Assembly: GCA_045636865.1 (NCBI GenBank)
Contig: JAZTYJ010000005.1
Span: 1-41,560 of the forward strand
Origin: SIG480 sp045636865
GTDB lineage: Bacteria > Bacillota > Clostridia > Oscillospirales > JAAYXM01
DNA: 41,560 bases
Direction of reading: 5' to 3'
Numbering within the stretch: position 1 is the stretch's first letter; every line of letters begins with the position of its first letter. The notes under the pieces are model-generated. The model ran no database searches and was not told where the DNA came from. It worked only from the letters and a program-made list of their open reading frames with translations. The position numbers and the translations under genes were made by a program. Positions 33,354 to 41,529 of this stretch are shown here, piece by piece.

Positions 33354-36101
33354 TTATTCGTCGCGTCCGCAACATTTTTTGTATTTCTTGCCGCTTCCGC
33401 AGGGGCATGGGTCGTTTCTGCCGACCTTGTTTTCAACCTTTCGCGGAGTCCTTCTGACTTCGGAGTCATCACCGCCAAGGGTACCTGTAATTCTTGCGAC
33501 CGCGCGGCGTTTGGGTTCATCCTCGCGTCTTATGCGGAGTGTGAACATCTGTCGTACCGTGCTTTCGCGGATTGAGGAAATCATTTCTTCAAACATATCA
33601 AAGCTTTCGCTCTTGTAAACAACTATCGGATCGTGCTGGGCATAAGCGCGAAGACCGATTCCGCGGCGAAGCTCGTGCATTGCGTCAATGTGCTCCATCC
33701 AGTTTTCGTCAACATTCTGAAGGAGGACAACACGCTCAATTTCGCGCATTTTTTCGGAGGTGAACTCTTCTTCACGCAGGGCGTAGGCTCGCTCTGCGCT
33801 TTCGAGAAGATCACTCTTTAAGTCTTCGGTATTATAGTCGACGCGGTCAAGCTCATCGCGGGTCATTCGGAGGTCAGAGTTTGTGAGAAAAATGCCGAGG
33901 TATCTCTGACGAACAAGGTCAAGATGCTCTGTCTGTACATAAAATTCTTCGCCGATGACTTCCGAAACCGTGCTTGATATTGAGTCTGAAATCATCTTCT
34001 TTATTGTATCTGCGATATCGTGTCCTTCAATGACTGACTGACGCTGTCCATAGATGATTTTTCTCTGTGCGTTTATAACATCGTCATACTGAAGAACGCT
34101 CTTTCTTGCCGCGAAATTTCGACTTTCAACGTTCTTCTGTGCGTTTTCAATGGCAGATGTGAGCATTTTCTGGTCTATCGGCATATCCTCATCAATCCCG
34201 AGTGCGTTCATCATTCCCATAATGCGCTCGGAGCCGAAAAGGCGCATGACATCATCCTCAAGAGAGAGGAAGAAGCGTGATGCACCGGGGTCTCCCTGAC
34301 GTCCTGCTCTACCGCGGAGCTGGTTGTCGATGCGGCGCGATTCGTGGCGTTCCGTGCCGACGATGAAGAGTCCGCCTGCATTGCGTACCTTTTCTGCTTC
34401 GACCTCGCACACGGCCTTGTGCTTTGCATAAAGCTCCTTGTATTTTGCGCGCACCTCAATAAGCTCGGGGTCATTTGTTGGCGTGCTTCCTGCGGCGTCA
34501 ATGATGAGGTTTTCATCAATGCCGATGCGTCGGAGCTCGCTTTTAGCGAGAAAATCTGCGTTGCCGCCGAGCATAATGTCCGTTCCTCGACCTGCCATAT
34601 TGGTGGCGATGGTTACGGCCCCTGCCTTACCCGCCTGTGCAACGATTTCAGCTTCTTTTTCGTGATGCTTTGCATTGAGGACAACGTGAGGGATGCCTTC
34701 TTTTTTGAGAAGGGCAGAGACGAGCTCACTCTTCTCAATTGAAACCGTGCCGACGAGCACCGGTTGCTCACGCTTGTTGCACTCTGCTATCTGGCGGACA
34801 ACTGCACGGAATTTTCCGCGTTCGGTCTTATAGACTGAATCGTTTAGGTCTTTTCGGATCATCGGCTTGTTCGTCGGAACTTCCACAACGTCGAGGCTGT
34901 AAATGGTTTCAAATTCAGCCTCCTCCGTAAGGGCGGTACCTGTCATGCCGGAGAGCTTGTCGTAGAGCCTGAAGTAGTTCTGGAAGGTTATTGTTGCGAG
35001 TGTTTTGCTTTCGTTCTGGATGTCAACGTTTTCCTTTGCCTCAATCGCCTGATGGAGACCTTCAGAATATCTTCTGCCTATCATAAGTCGGCCTGTAAAT
35101 TCATCAACGATTATGATTTCATTGTCTTTTACGACATAGTCAATATCGCGTTTCATAATTCCGCGCGCGCGGATAGCCTGGTTGATATAGTGGAAAAGCT
35201 CTGCATTCTCGGGGTCTGAAAGATCTTCAACGCCAAAGAAGCGCTCTGCCTTTGCTATACCTGATGCCGTGAGCGTTGCGGTTCTGTGCTTTTCGTCGAC
35301 GATATAGTCGCCGTCGACATCGTCGTTGTCTTCTTTTTCGTCAACAGATGCCATGACAAGCCTTTTGAGAGTGGATGCAAAGCGGTCTGCCTCTCGATAG
35401 ACATTTGTGGGCTTCTCTCCCATACCCGAAATGATAAGCGGAGTTCTTGCCTCATCTATGAGGATGGAGTCAACCTCGTCAACGATAGCAAATGAATGAT
35501 ATCCGCGGCCGACCATCTGCTCTTTGTAAAGAGCCATATTGTCGCGGAGGTAGTCAAAGCCGGGCTCGTTGTTTGTGCCGTAGGGGATGTCGCTGTGGTG
35601 AGCATCAAATCGTTCTTTATTGTCAAGACCGTGAACGATTATGCCGACGGAAAGTCCGAGAAAGCGGAAAACTCTGCCCATAAGCTCACCCTGATATTTT
35701 GCGAGGTAATCGTTGACGGTAACGATGTGAACACCGCGCCCTGTGAGTGCGTTGAGATAAGCGGGGAGGATGGCAACAAGAGTTTTACCTTCACCTGTCT
35801 TCCTTTCCGCAATTCTGCCCTGATGCAAAATGATACCACCGATCAGCTGAACGCGAAAAGCATAAAGACCGAGAACGCGGTATGCAGCTTCTCTGATGGT
35901 TGCAAAAGCTTCGGGGATGAGACTGTCAAGCTCCTCACCTGAAGAAAGACGCGTTTTGAATTCGTCGGTTTTTGCAGAAAGCTCTGCATCGGAGAGTGCA
36001 CGAAACTCATCGGAAAGAGCTTCGATTTTATCAACAAGCGGGAGGATTTTTTTGATTTCTCTCTCACTTCTTGTTCCGAAAATTTTTGAAATAACACCCA
36101 T
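33354..36101 (-). CDS. secA: Preprotein translocase ATPase SecA
   Basis: SecA drives export of unfolded proteins through SecYEG. The 915-residue product is complete: Walker A in AERKTGEGKTLVA, the DEVD-type box (IVDEVDSILIDEARTPL), the helicase-like domain with NMAGRGTDIMLGG and GRAGRQGDPG, and the C-terminal zinc motif NDPCPCGSGKKYKKCC, which binds SecB or ribosomes in other species. AAAGGAT precedes ATG. It heads a leftward unit with the secreted glycosidase, M24 peptidase, mnmA, cysE and a hydrolase. Confidence 0.97.
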   Translation of the reverse strand: MGVISKIFGTRSEREIKKILPLVDKIEALSDEFRALSDAELSAKTDEFKTRLSSGEELDSLIPEAFATIREAAYRVLGLYAFRVQLIGGIILHQGRIAERKTGEGKTLVAILPAYLNALTGRGVHIVTVNDYLAKYQGELMGRVFRFLGLSVGIIVHGLDNKERFDAHHSDIPYGTNNEPGFDYLRDNMALYKEQMVGRGYHSFAIVDEVDSILIDEARTPLIISGMGEKPTNVYREADRFASTLKRLVMASVDEKEDNDDVDGDYIVDEKHRTATLTASGIAKAERFFGVEDLSDPENAELFHYINQAIRARGIMKRDIDYVVKDNEIIIVDEFTGRLMIGRRYSEGLHQAIEAKENVDIQNESKTLATITFQNYFRLYDKLSGMTGTALTEEAEFETIYSLDVVEVPTNKPMIRKDLNDSVYKTERGKFRAVVRQIAECNKREQPVLVGTVSIEKSELVSALLKKEGIPHVVLNAKHHEKEAEIVAQAGKAGAVTIATNMAGRGTDIMLGGNADFLAKSELRRIGIDENLIIDAAGSTPTNDPELIEVRAKYKELYAKHKAVCEVEAEKVRNAGGLFIVGTERHESRRIDNQLRGRAGRQGDPGASRFFLSLEDDVMRLFGSERIMGMMNALGIDEDMPIDQKMLTSAIENAQKNVESRNFAARKSVLQYDDVINAQRKIIYGQRQSVIEGHDIADTIKKMISDSISSTVSEVIGEEFYVQTEHLDLVRQRYLGIFLTNSDLRMTRDELDRVDYNTEDLKSDLLESAERAYALREEEFTSEKMREIERVVLLQNVDENWMEHIDAMHELRRGIGLRAYAQHDPIVVYKSESFDMFEEMISSIRESTVRQMFTLRIRREDEPKRRAVARITGTLGGDDSEVRRTPRKVENKVGRNDPCPCGSGKKYKKCCGRDE

Positions 36102-36282
36102 TTTATAAAAATCCTTTCAGAATGAAATTGACAATAAAATTTGCAGATTTTCCATAATACTATCATTCAATTAAGTATATCACATTTTAATATGATAGAA
36201 AAGAGTTTTTGTGTGAATTTTCTGAAAATACGGGACGTGTTCCGGCAGTTTGCAAAAAAGAAATTGTTTTTTGTAAAATCTA

Positions 36283-36311
36283 TTGAAAAACAGGCGGAAA
36301 TTGTGTATCAT
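36283..36311 (+). promoter_or_regulatory. Promoter of ahcY
   Basis: TTGAAA (36283-36288), a 17-bp spacer and TATCAT (36306-36311), about 30 bp before the start codon. The rest of the secA-ahcY spacer is AT-rich; no clear minus-strand promoter could be fixed for secA. Confidence 0.65.
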
Positions 36312-36342
36312 TGAGATAGTTTTTCAAGGAGTTGATTATATA

Positions 36343-37581
36343 ATGAGCATAATTAAAAACCCCGCACTCGCAGAGTCGGGAATAAAGAAGATAGAATGGG
36401 TAAAATCATATATGCCCGTGCTCTCTGCAATAGGCGAGAGATTTGAGAAGGAAAAGCCGTTTAAAGACAAGAAGATTGCGATGTCAATCCATCTTGAGGC
36501 AAAGACTGCATACCTCGCACTTACGCTAAAGGCAGGCGGCGCGGATGTCTATGCAACGGGCTGTAATCCTCTTTCAACGCAGGATGATGTTGCAGCAGGT
36601 CTTTCGGCTTTGGGCGTTGAGACTTTTGCAATTCATGGCGTAAATGCGGAGGAGTATGAAGCGCACCTTACCGAAACCTTAAAGTGCGTCCCCGATATAA
36701 TTATTGATGATGGCGGTGATTTCGTTTCGATTCTTCACGAGAGCGCACCCGAGCTTGCAAAGAACCTTCTCGGCGGATGCGAGGAGACCACAACGGGCGT
36801 TGCAAGGCTTTCATCCCGCGCAAAATCAGGCAAGCTCAACTTCCCGATGTTTGCCGTAAACGATGCAAAGTGCAAGCACCTCTTTGACAATCGTCACGGT
36901 ACGGGGCAGTCGGTGTGGGATGCAATTATGAACACAACAAACTGCTTTATTGCAGGTAAGCGCGTTGTCGTCGCGGGATACGGTTTCTGCGGTAGAGGTG
37001 TTGCTCTCCGCGCAAAGGGACTTGGCGCAAATGTGATTATATGTGAGGCGGATCCGTTCCGTGCGCTTGAAGCTTACGCTGAAGGCTATTCTGTTATGAC
37101 TATGGACGAAGCATCAGAGGTCGGTGATATCTTTGTTACCACAACAGGCTGCCGCGATATAATTTTACGTCGCCATATGGAGAAGATGAAGGATGGCGTT
37201 CTTCTTGCAAACGCAGGCCATTTTGACTGTGAGATAAATAAGGATGATCTTTCATCACTCGCGGTCAAGGTTGAGGAGAGAAAGCCGAATATTGAAGGAT
37301 ACACAATGGCTGACGGCAGAGTTTTAAATCTCCTCGGTGAAGGTCGTCTTGTAAACCTCGCCGCAGGAAACGGTCATCCGGCAGAGATTATGGATATGAG
37401 CTTTGCGGTTCAGGCACTTATGATGGAGCATATCGCACGCCTTCCTGAAAAACTCTCTCCGGGGCTTTATGAAGTTCCGTCGGAGATTGACAAGCTCGTA
37501 GCGCGTGAAAAACTCACCGCTTGCGGAATAAAAATTGATTCACTTTCAGATGAACAGGAAAAATATCTAAAATCGTGGTAA
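36343..37581 (+). CDS. ahcY: Adenosylhomocysteinase, short type
   Basis: AhcY splits S-adenosylhomocysteine to adenosine and homocysteine using bound NAD, recycling the product of methyltransferases. The 412-residue protein has SIHLEAKTAYLALTLKAGGA, the substrate region TTTGVARL and NDAKCKHLFDNRHGTGQS, and the NAD-binding GYGFCGRGVA. It lacks the insert of the longer enzymes and ends KYLKSW, like the short type known from Thermotoga and many Clostridia. ATG 36343 follows AAGGAG; an upstream extension would start inside the promoter. Confidence 0.95.
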   Translation: MSIIKNPALAESGIKKIEWVKSYMPVLSAIGERFEKEKPFKDKKIAMSIHLEAKTAYLALTLKAGGADVYATGCNPLSTQDDVAAGLSALGVETFAIHGVNAEEYEAHLTETLKCVPDIIIDDGGDFVSILHESAPELAKNLLGGCEETTTGVARLSSRAKSGKLNFPMFAVNDAKCKHLFDNRHGTGQSVWDAIMNTTNCFIAGKRVVVAGYGFCGRGVALRAKGLGANVIICEADPFRALEAYAEGYSVMTMDEASEVGDIFVTTTGCRDIILRRHMEKMKDGVLLANAGHFDCEINKDDLSSLAVKVEERKPNIEGYTMADGRVLNLLGEGRLVNLAAGNGHPAEIMDMSFAVQALMMEHIARLPEKLSPGLYEVPSEIDKLVAREKLTACGIKIDSLSDEQEKYLKSW

Positions 37582-37588
37582 AGTGCAG

Positions 37589-37623
37589 AACAGAGCAGGA
37601 GAAACTCCTGCTCTGTTTTTGTA
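37589..37623 (+). terminator. Intrinsic terminator of ahcY
   Basis: AACAGAGCAGGAG (37589-37601), loop AAA, CTCCTGCTCTGTT (37605-37617), then a T-run. Confidence 0.95.
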
Positions 37624-37627
37624 TAAC

Positions 37628-37661
37628 AAAAGCGACAAGGTGATTTACCTTGTCGCTTTTT
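37628..37661. terminator. Terminator of the tRNA pair, near-symmetric
   Basis: A 14-bp stem, AAAAGCGACAAGGT (37628-37641) and ACCTTGTCGCTTTT (37647-37660). T-runs on both strands let it end the minus-strand tRNAs and back up the ahcY terminator. Confidence 0.85.
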
Positions 37662-37735
37662 GGTGACCCGTAGGAGAATCGAACTCCTGTTACCGCCGTG
37701 AAAGGGCGGTGTCTTAACCGCTTGACCAACGGGCC
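37661..37735 (-). tRNA. tRNA-Glu (anticodon TTC)
   Basis: Read on the minus strand, acceptor GGCCCGT pairs with ACGGGTC (one G-U), followed by A and an encoded CCA. The anticodon arm CCGCC-CTTTCAC-GGCGG gives TTC, and the T-arm is AGGAG-TTCGATT-CTCCT. It is a substrate expected for MnmA, encoded at 28693. Confidence 0.96.
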
Positions 37736-37763
37736 ATATGTGGGCAGAGCATTCACTCTGCCA

Positions 37764-37840
37764 TGGTAGCGGCGGCTGGACTTGAACCAGTGACCGTTCG
37801 GGTATGAACCGAATGCTCTAGCCAACTGAGCTACACCGCC
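37764..37840 (-). tRNA. tRNA-Met (anticodon CAT)
   Basis: On the minus strand, acceptor GGCGGTG pairs with CGCCGCT using two wobble pairs. The D-arm is GCTC-AGTTGGCTA-GAGC, the anticodon arm TTCGG-TTCATAC-CCGAA gives CAT, and CCA is encoded. The first T-stem pair (A-C) is a mismatch. An elongator Met tRNA is most likely; a lysidine-modified Ile tRNA also reads CAT and cannot be fully excluded by eye. A GGCAGAG/CTCTGCC hairpin (37743-37762) separates it from tRNA-Glu. Confidence 0.9.
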
Positions 37841-37868
37841 ATATGATGCTCCAAAACAGAGCTTTGTT

Positions 37869-37897
37869 ATTATAATACAAAATTGAATTGTTGTCAA
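37869..37897 (-). promoter_or_regulatory. Consensus promoter for the tRNA-Met/tRNA-Glu pair
   Basis: On the minus strand, TTGACA (37897-37892), a 17-bp spacer and TATAAT (37874-37869). Confidence 0.92.
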
Positions 37898-37979
37898 CAA
37901 GAAAATCAAAAAAATTTTCAAAATTTCAAAAAAAGTCGGAAAAGTTGTCAAAATCTTGTCAAGCACGAAATTAAATAAG

Positions 37980-37988
37980 TGCTATAAT
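37980..37988 (+). promoter_or_regulatory. Extended -10 promoter of the phage-like cassette
   Basis: TGCTATAAT is an extended -10 element. No -35 lies at the ideal spacing; the nearest, TTGTCA (37956-37961), is 21 bp away. A weak inverted repeat AGCAC-N12-GTGCT (37962-37983) overlaps the promoter and may be an operator. Confidence 0.6.
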
Positions 37989-38220
37989 GGATATCGCAAC
38001 GTTGGGAAAACGTGCTTTTGAAAGTGGATTTTGACCTTTGCAGGCGCACATGCAAACGGGAAAAGTTCATTTTTCAAAAAAGATATGCACACGGAATGAG
38101 AGCGGATGAGAATCTTTCGCTTTAGCGCGCAAAAGACGGAGGATGCGTCCGGAACAGAATTTATAAAAAGAAAAGTGTGGTATCTAAATATTCAAAAAAT
38201 ATAACGGAGGTGCTCTTAAC
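37989..38220 (+). other. Untranslated leader of the phage-like cassette
   Basis: About 226 nt lie between the predicted transcription start (near 37995) and the first gene. No credible gene is present; the longest ATG frame noted has 19 codons. The leader can form small hairpins (TTTGCA-N8-TGCAAA at 38037-38056; CGGA-N7-TCCG near 38140) and ends with GGAGGT (38206-38211) before GTG 38221. No known riboswitch was recognised. Confidence 0.5.
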
Positions 38221-38901
38221 GTGTTTGATGAAACCAATATGACACAGGAGCAAGAGATTTCGCTTCCGGAAAAACTATTCGAAAGCGAAGACTCTTATGA
38301 AGAAGAAATCCTTGATCAAAACCATGATGAAGAGGAAAAGCAGACAATCACAATTAAATACAACGGTGAGGAGCGCGATATAAGCCTTGATGAGGCTCGC
38401 GTTCTCGCCCAGAAGGGAATGAATTACGACCATGTCGTTGCCGAGCGCGATACGAAATATAAGCGTGAGCTCGACTTTCTCGACAAGGTCGCAGAAAAAA
38501 GGGGACTCACCCGTGCAAAATATATGGAAATGCACGAGGAGGGGCTTCTTGAAAACAAAAATGAAAATCCCATACAGGAAGTATCAGGTCGCGAAAGAGC
38601 CGCTATGCAGGTTAAGCGGATAACCGATTCGCTGAATATAAACGGTCCTTGGACCCGACTTTTCAATAAATATCCGACACTCTCAAGAAAAGACGCATAT
38701 TCATCGCTTTCCGATGCGGTTGCAAAAGGGTCAACTCCCATTGAGGCATACCAGGAAAAGCTTATTGCGGAAAAAGAAATGGAGCTTCGCTCGGCAAACG
38801 AAAACAGGTTTGCGGAGAGAAAAAGCACCGGTTCAATAGAGGGTGACGGAAGCGGGGCAGGTCGCGACGAATTCTTAGAGGGTTTTTCAATGTATAACTA
38901 A
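38221..38901 (+). CDS. Phage scaffold-like protein
   Basis: The 226-residue protein is acidic and helical, predicted coiled-coil in its middle, as in phage capsid-assembly scaffolds. The segment TIKYNGEERDISLDEARVLA followed by QKGMNYDHVVAERD resembles proteins encoded just before capsid genes in Clostridia prophages. The tail is low complexity (GSIEGDGSGAGRDEF). It should help capsid subunits assemble and then leave. The start is GTG 38221 with GGAGGT 9 bp upstream; the downstream ATG 38239 has no site. It is followed 27 bp later by the capsid gene. Confidence 0.75.
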   Translation: MFDETNMTQEQEISLPEKLFESEDSYEEEILDQNHDEEEKQTITIKYNGEERDISLDEARVLAQKGMNYDHVVAERDTKYKRELDFLDKVAEKRGLTRAKYMEMHEEGLLENKNENPIQEVSGRERAAMQVKRITDSLNINGPWTRLFNKYPTLSRKDAYSSLSDAVAKGSTPIEAYQEKLIAEKEMELRSANENRFAERKSTGSIEGDGSGAGRDEFLEGFSMYN

Positions 38902-38928
38902 ATTGTAAAAAGAAAGGAATTATAAAAA

Positions 38929-39981
38929 ATGTCAGCTATTAATTTACACACAAAGTATGCAAAGGAAATCCAGACAAAATTCACAACAGAAAGCCTTATC
39001 AACGGACATCTCTCAAATGAGTATTCGTTCTCAGGCGTAAAAACAGTAAGAATCTCCACTCCGATAACGGTTCCGATGACAGACTATGTCCGCTCGGGCA
39101 CGAGCCGTTACGGCACTCCGACAGAGATGGAAGACGTTGTTCAGGAGCTTACACTTTCACAGGACAAGAGCTTTACGCTCACAATCGACAAGGGCAACAA
39201 CCTTGACCAGAACGGCATCAAGGAAGCAGGAAAGATGCTTGCCCTTCAGATCAGCGAAAAGGCTATTCCGCTTATGGATAAGTACAGCTTCGAGCGTCTT
39301 GCATATCTCGCGGGCAAAATCAACGGCGAGAGCACGGCTCTCACAAAGTCAAACGTATGCGAGCGCATAACAAAGGGCACAACCTATATGGATGACTGCG
39401 AAGTTCCGGCTTTTGACAGAGTTCTCTTCGTTACTGCCGATACATACGCAAAGCTTCGCCTTTCAGACGAATTCAAGGCAGCGGACGCACTTATGGAGAA
39501 ATCCCTCGCAAGAGGTCAGGTCGGCTCATATGATGGTATGAAGGTAATCAAGGTTCCGCGCTTGCGTTGGCCTGAAAACGTAAACTTCATGATCGTTCAC
39601 AAGCGTGCAGCCTGTGCGCCGGTAAAGCTCAATGATACGAAGTTCCACAAGGACCCGCCGGGTATTTCAGGCGCGCTTCTTGAGGGAAGACAGTATTATG
39701 ACCTCTTCGTGTTCGGCGCAAAGTGCGACGGCGTTTACGTTGATGTCGACACATCAAAGGCAACGATCTGCGAAGCCCCCGAAATCGGTGCGGCAGGTGA
39801 GCTTACCTGCGCAACAGCGGGCGTAAGCTTCAAGTACACAACAGACGGCTCAGATCCGAGATATTCGGCTTCTGCAAAGACCGGAACAGCATCGGATGTT
39901 GACGCACCCGAAACTGTTGTCCGTGCATATGCTTATAAAAACGGAGCATTTCCGTCTGCAGTAACAACTGTTACACTTTAA
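38929..39981 (+). CDS. HK97-type major capsid protein with chitobiase-like tail
   Basis: The 350-residue product resembles HK97-fold major capsid proteins of Clostridia phages: NLHTKYAKEIQTKFTTESL, FSGVKTVRISTPITVPMTDY, ERLAYLAGKINGES, VLFVTADTYAKLRLSDEF and QYYDLFVFGAKCDGVYV. There is no long N-terminal delta domain; scaffolding is provided by the gene before it. Residues about 282-350 (EAPEIGAAGELTC, FKYTTDGSDPRYS, VVRAYAYKNGAFPSAV) look like a CHB_HEX_C-type beta domain, probably a surface decoration. AAAGGA precedes ATG. An intrinsic terminator follows its stop. Confidence 0.85.
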   Translation: MSAINLHTKYAKEIQTKFTTESLINGHLSNEYSFSGVKTVRISTPITVPMTDYVRSGTSRYGTPTEMEDVVQELTLSQDKSFTLTIDKGNNLDQNGIKEAGKMLALQISEKAIPLMDKYSFERLAYLAGKINGESTALTKSNVCERITKGTTYMDDCEVPAFDRVLFVTADTYAKLRLSDEFKAADALMEKSLARGQVGSYDGMKVIKVPRLRWPENVNFMIVHKRAACAPVKLNDTKFHKDPPGISGALLEGRQYYDLFVFGAKCDGVYVDVDTSKATICEAPEIGAAGELTCATAGVSFKYTTDGSDPRYSASAKTGTASDVDAPETVVRAYAYKNGAFPSAVTTVTL

Positions 39982-39991
39982 TCGTTTTTGG

Positions 39992-40026
39992 CGGGGGCGG
40001 CGTCAGTCGTCCCCGTTTATTTTTTT
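39992..40026 (+). terminator. Intrinsic terminator directly after the capsid gene
   Basis: CGGGGGCG (39992-39999) pairs with CGTCCCCG (40008-40015), eight pairs with one G-U and an 8-nt loop. TTTATTTTTTT follows. It should stop much of the transcript before the downstream genes. Confidence 0.8.
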
Positions 40027-40054
40027 AAAATTTTGAGAAAGGAACATTAAAAAT

Positions 40055-40441
40055 ATGAAAGCATATGATATTTACAAAAAAAGCATTGCGCTTCTCTTTG
40101 AGCGCGATGGAGAAGACAAGACATTTAAGGATAATTTTTGCGCGATTCTGACGTCCGTTGCGGCAGAGACTCTGCCGTATGAAAATTCCGTGAGAGAGTC
40201 AAACGGAGAAGAAAAACTTTTAAAATCACCGGAAATTTCAAATATGGATGATGAGGTATGTATGTGTGATGAGATATGCACACTCGCGCTTCCGTACGGT
40301 GTTGCGGCGCACTTTGCCGACGATGACGGAGAAAGCGTGCGCTCTGCGATCTTCAGAGAAAGGTTTTTGACTGCGCTTTATGGCGCAAAGAAGCACAACT
40401 TCAGTGATGTTGAGGATGTTTACGGGGGTGAGAACATATGA
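40055..40441 (+). CDS. Small connector-like phage protein
   Basis: The 128-residue product is not firmly recognised. In place and in its closing part (LALPYGVAAHFADDDGES, FRERFLTALYGAKK) it resembles the small helical proteins often encoded just after the capsid gene in Clostridia phages, thought to belong to the head-tail connector. The N-terminal half (MKAYDIYKKSIALLFERDG) also fits that pattern. AAAGGA lies about 12 bp before ATG. Its stop overlaps the next start (ATGA). It could equally be an unrelated accessory protein. Confidence 0.5.
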   Translation: MKAYDIYKKSIALLFERDGEDKTFKDNFCAILTSVAAETLPYENSVRESNGEEKLLKSPEISNMDDEVCMCDEICTLALPYGVAAHFADDDGESVRSAIFRERFLTALYGAKKHNFSDVEDVYGGENI

Positions 40442-40734
40442 GCGAAAATATCTTGAACGAAAACTTTCTCGCGCTCATAACACCCGACCTGTATATGGTT
40501 ATTGCCGCTGTTTTTGGGGTGTGCTTTGCGCTCAAGTCAGCAAAGTTTTTCGACGACCGCTTCATACCGCTTGCGGCGCTTGTTGTCGGAGTGGCTTTTG
40601 AACTTGTCATTTTTGCGATAAGCGGCAGAAATGTGGCGGAATTTATCCTGAAAGGCATAATTGCAGGTATGGCGTCAGTCTATATCGCAAACATCAGAAA
40701 GCAGATGGGAGGAAACGGAGACAATGACATCTGA
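40438..40734 (+). CDS. Holin-like membrane protein
   Basis: The 98-residue protein has three hydrophobic segments (about residues 18-35, 43-62 and 68-86) and a short charged tail, the pattern of small phage holins such as the Hol44 type. Holins make the membrane holes that let a lysin reach the wall. The four-base overlap with the preceding gene and an 11-base overlap with the following glycosidase gene imply tight coupled translation. Membrane topology alone does not prove holin activity. Confidence 0.7.
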   Translation: MSENILNENFLALITPDLYMVIAAVFGVCFALKSAKFFDDRFIPLAALVVGVAFELVIFAISGRNVAEFILKGIIAGMASVYIANIRKQMGGNGDNDI

Positions 40735-41515
40735 ATTGTTCAGGGGCGGAAGAATATACAATATTTCGCTTTCTGATATTGAGTATATCGGTTATTTTTA
40801 CGGCGAGCGCGGAAGCGAAGAGGTGAAAAGTGCAAAGACCCGCATAACAAAACTGCGTGGGCGCGCACCCGACTTTCTTATGAATGCCGAGCTTTTTGAC
40901 TTTAAAACAAGAGAGGCGGCAAGCGACGTTGTTGCAAACGGAGAAGTTGTGCGGCTTGGTGAGGGCTATGGAATCGCGTTCCCCGAGAACAAAACTGCGG
41001 TATTTTCGTACAAGAACAACGTAAATGCCGCAGATTACGTCGGCGCATATCCGACGCTTGTGCGAAACGGAGCGGAGGAGAGTCAGAACCCTGCAGGCGT
41101 TACGGGGCGTCGCGGCAGAACTGCGCTCGGATTAAACGGGAAATCGCTTTTTGTTGCACTCATACCCGATAAGAACGGTGCGACGCTGTCGGAGCTTCGC
41201 AAGAAGTTTATATCCGCAGGAGCAAAGGATGCCATCAACCTCGACGGCGGCGGAAGTACGCAGTTTTACGCGCCGACAGGAAATCATTTTTCAGGCAGGC
41301 GTGTCCGCGGCTTTATCGGTATATGGGTGCGAGGAGGAAACCGCCGCAGGGTAAGTGTGAGAACGAGCCTCAATGTCCGAAGCGGTCCGGGGTTGTGGTA
41401 TTCGCGTGTCGGAAGATTCTATAACGGCGACGTCGTAACCGTAACGGAAGAACAGGGATTGTGGAGCAAAACTCCGGCAGGCTGGGTGTATTCTTCCTAC
41501 CTCGAGAAGATATAG
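40724..41515 (+). CDS. Phosphodiester glycosidase-SH3 protein, probable lysin
   Basis: The 263-residue product has an N-terminal phosphodiester glycosidase (NAGPA) domain (FLMNAELFDF, signature AINLDGGGSTQF with Asp174) and a C-terminal bacterial SH3 domain (VRTSLNVRSGPGLWYSRVG, near residues 205-263), a typical wall-binding module. Next to a holin-like gene this looks like the lysis enzyme of the cassette, cutting sugar-phosphate links in wall polymers. No signal peptide is present, as expected for a holin-released lysin. ATG 40724 is chosen because GGGAGG and GGAG lie just before it. Confidence 0.8.
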   Translation: MTSELFRGGRIYNISLSDIEYIGYFYGERGSEEVKSAKTRITKLRGRAPDFLMNAELFDFKTREAASDVVANGEVVRLGEGYGIAFPENKTAVFSYKNNVNAADYVGAYPTLVRNGAEESQNPAGVTGRRGRTALGLNGKSLFVALIPDKNGATLSELRKKFISAGAKDAINLDGGGSTQFYAPTGNHFSGRRVRGFIGIWVRGGNRRRVSVRTSLNVRSGPGLWYSRVGRFYNGDVVTVTEEQGLWSKTPAGWVYSSYLEKI

Positions 41516-41529
41516 CGGAGGTGAGAAGG

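Noticed and set aside
33335..33520. 62-residue N-terminal extension of the secreted glycosidase
   Set aside because: It would overlap the secA 3' end and hide a clear signal peptide that begins at 33334 behind GGAGAT.
37661..37840. tRNA-Glu/tRNA-Met as the attachment site of the phage-like cassette
   Set aside because: The cassette lies on the promoter side of the tRNAs, not at their 3' ends, and no repeat of a tRNA 3' end was seen in the cassette.
37891..37903. TTGTTG-TCAACAA palindrome as a Rex operator
   Set aside because: It is too short and lacks the TTGTTAA-N4-TTAACAA spacing; it simply overlaps the -35 of the tRNA promoter.
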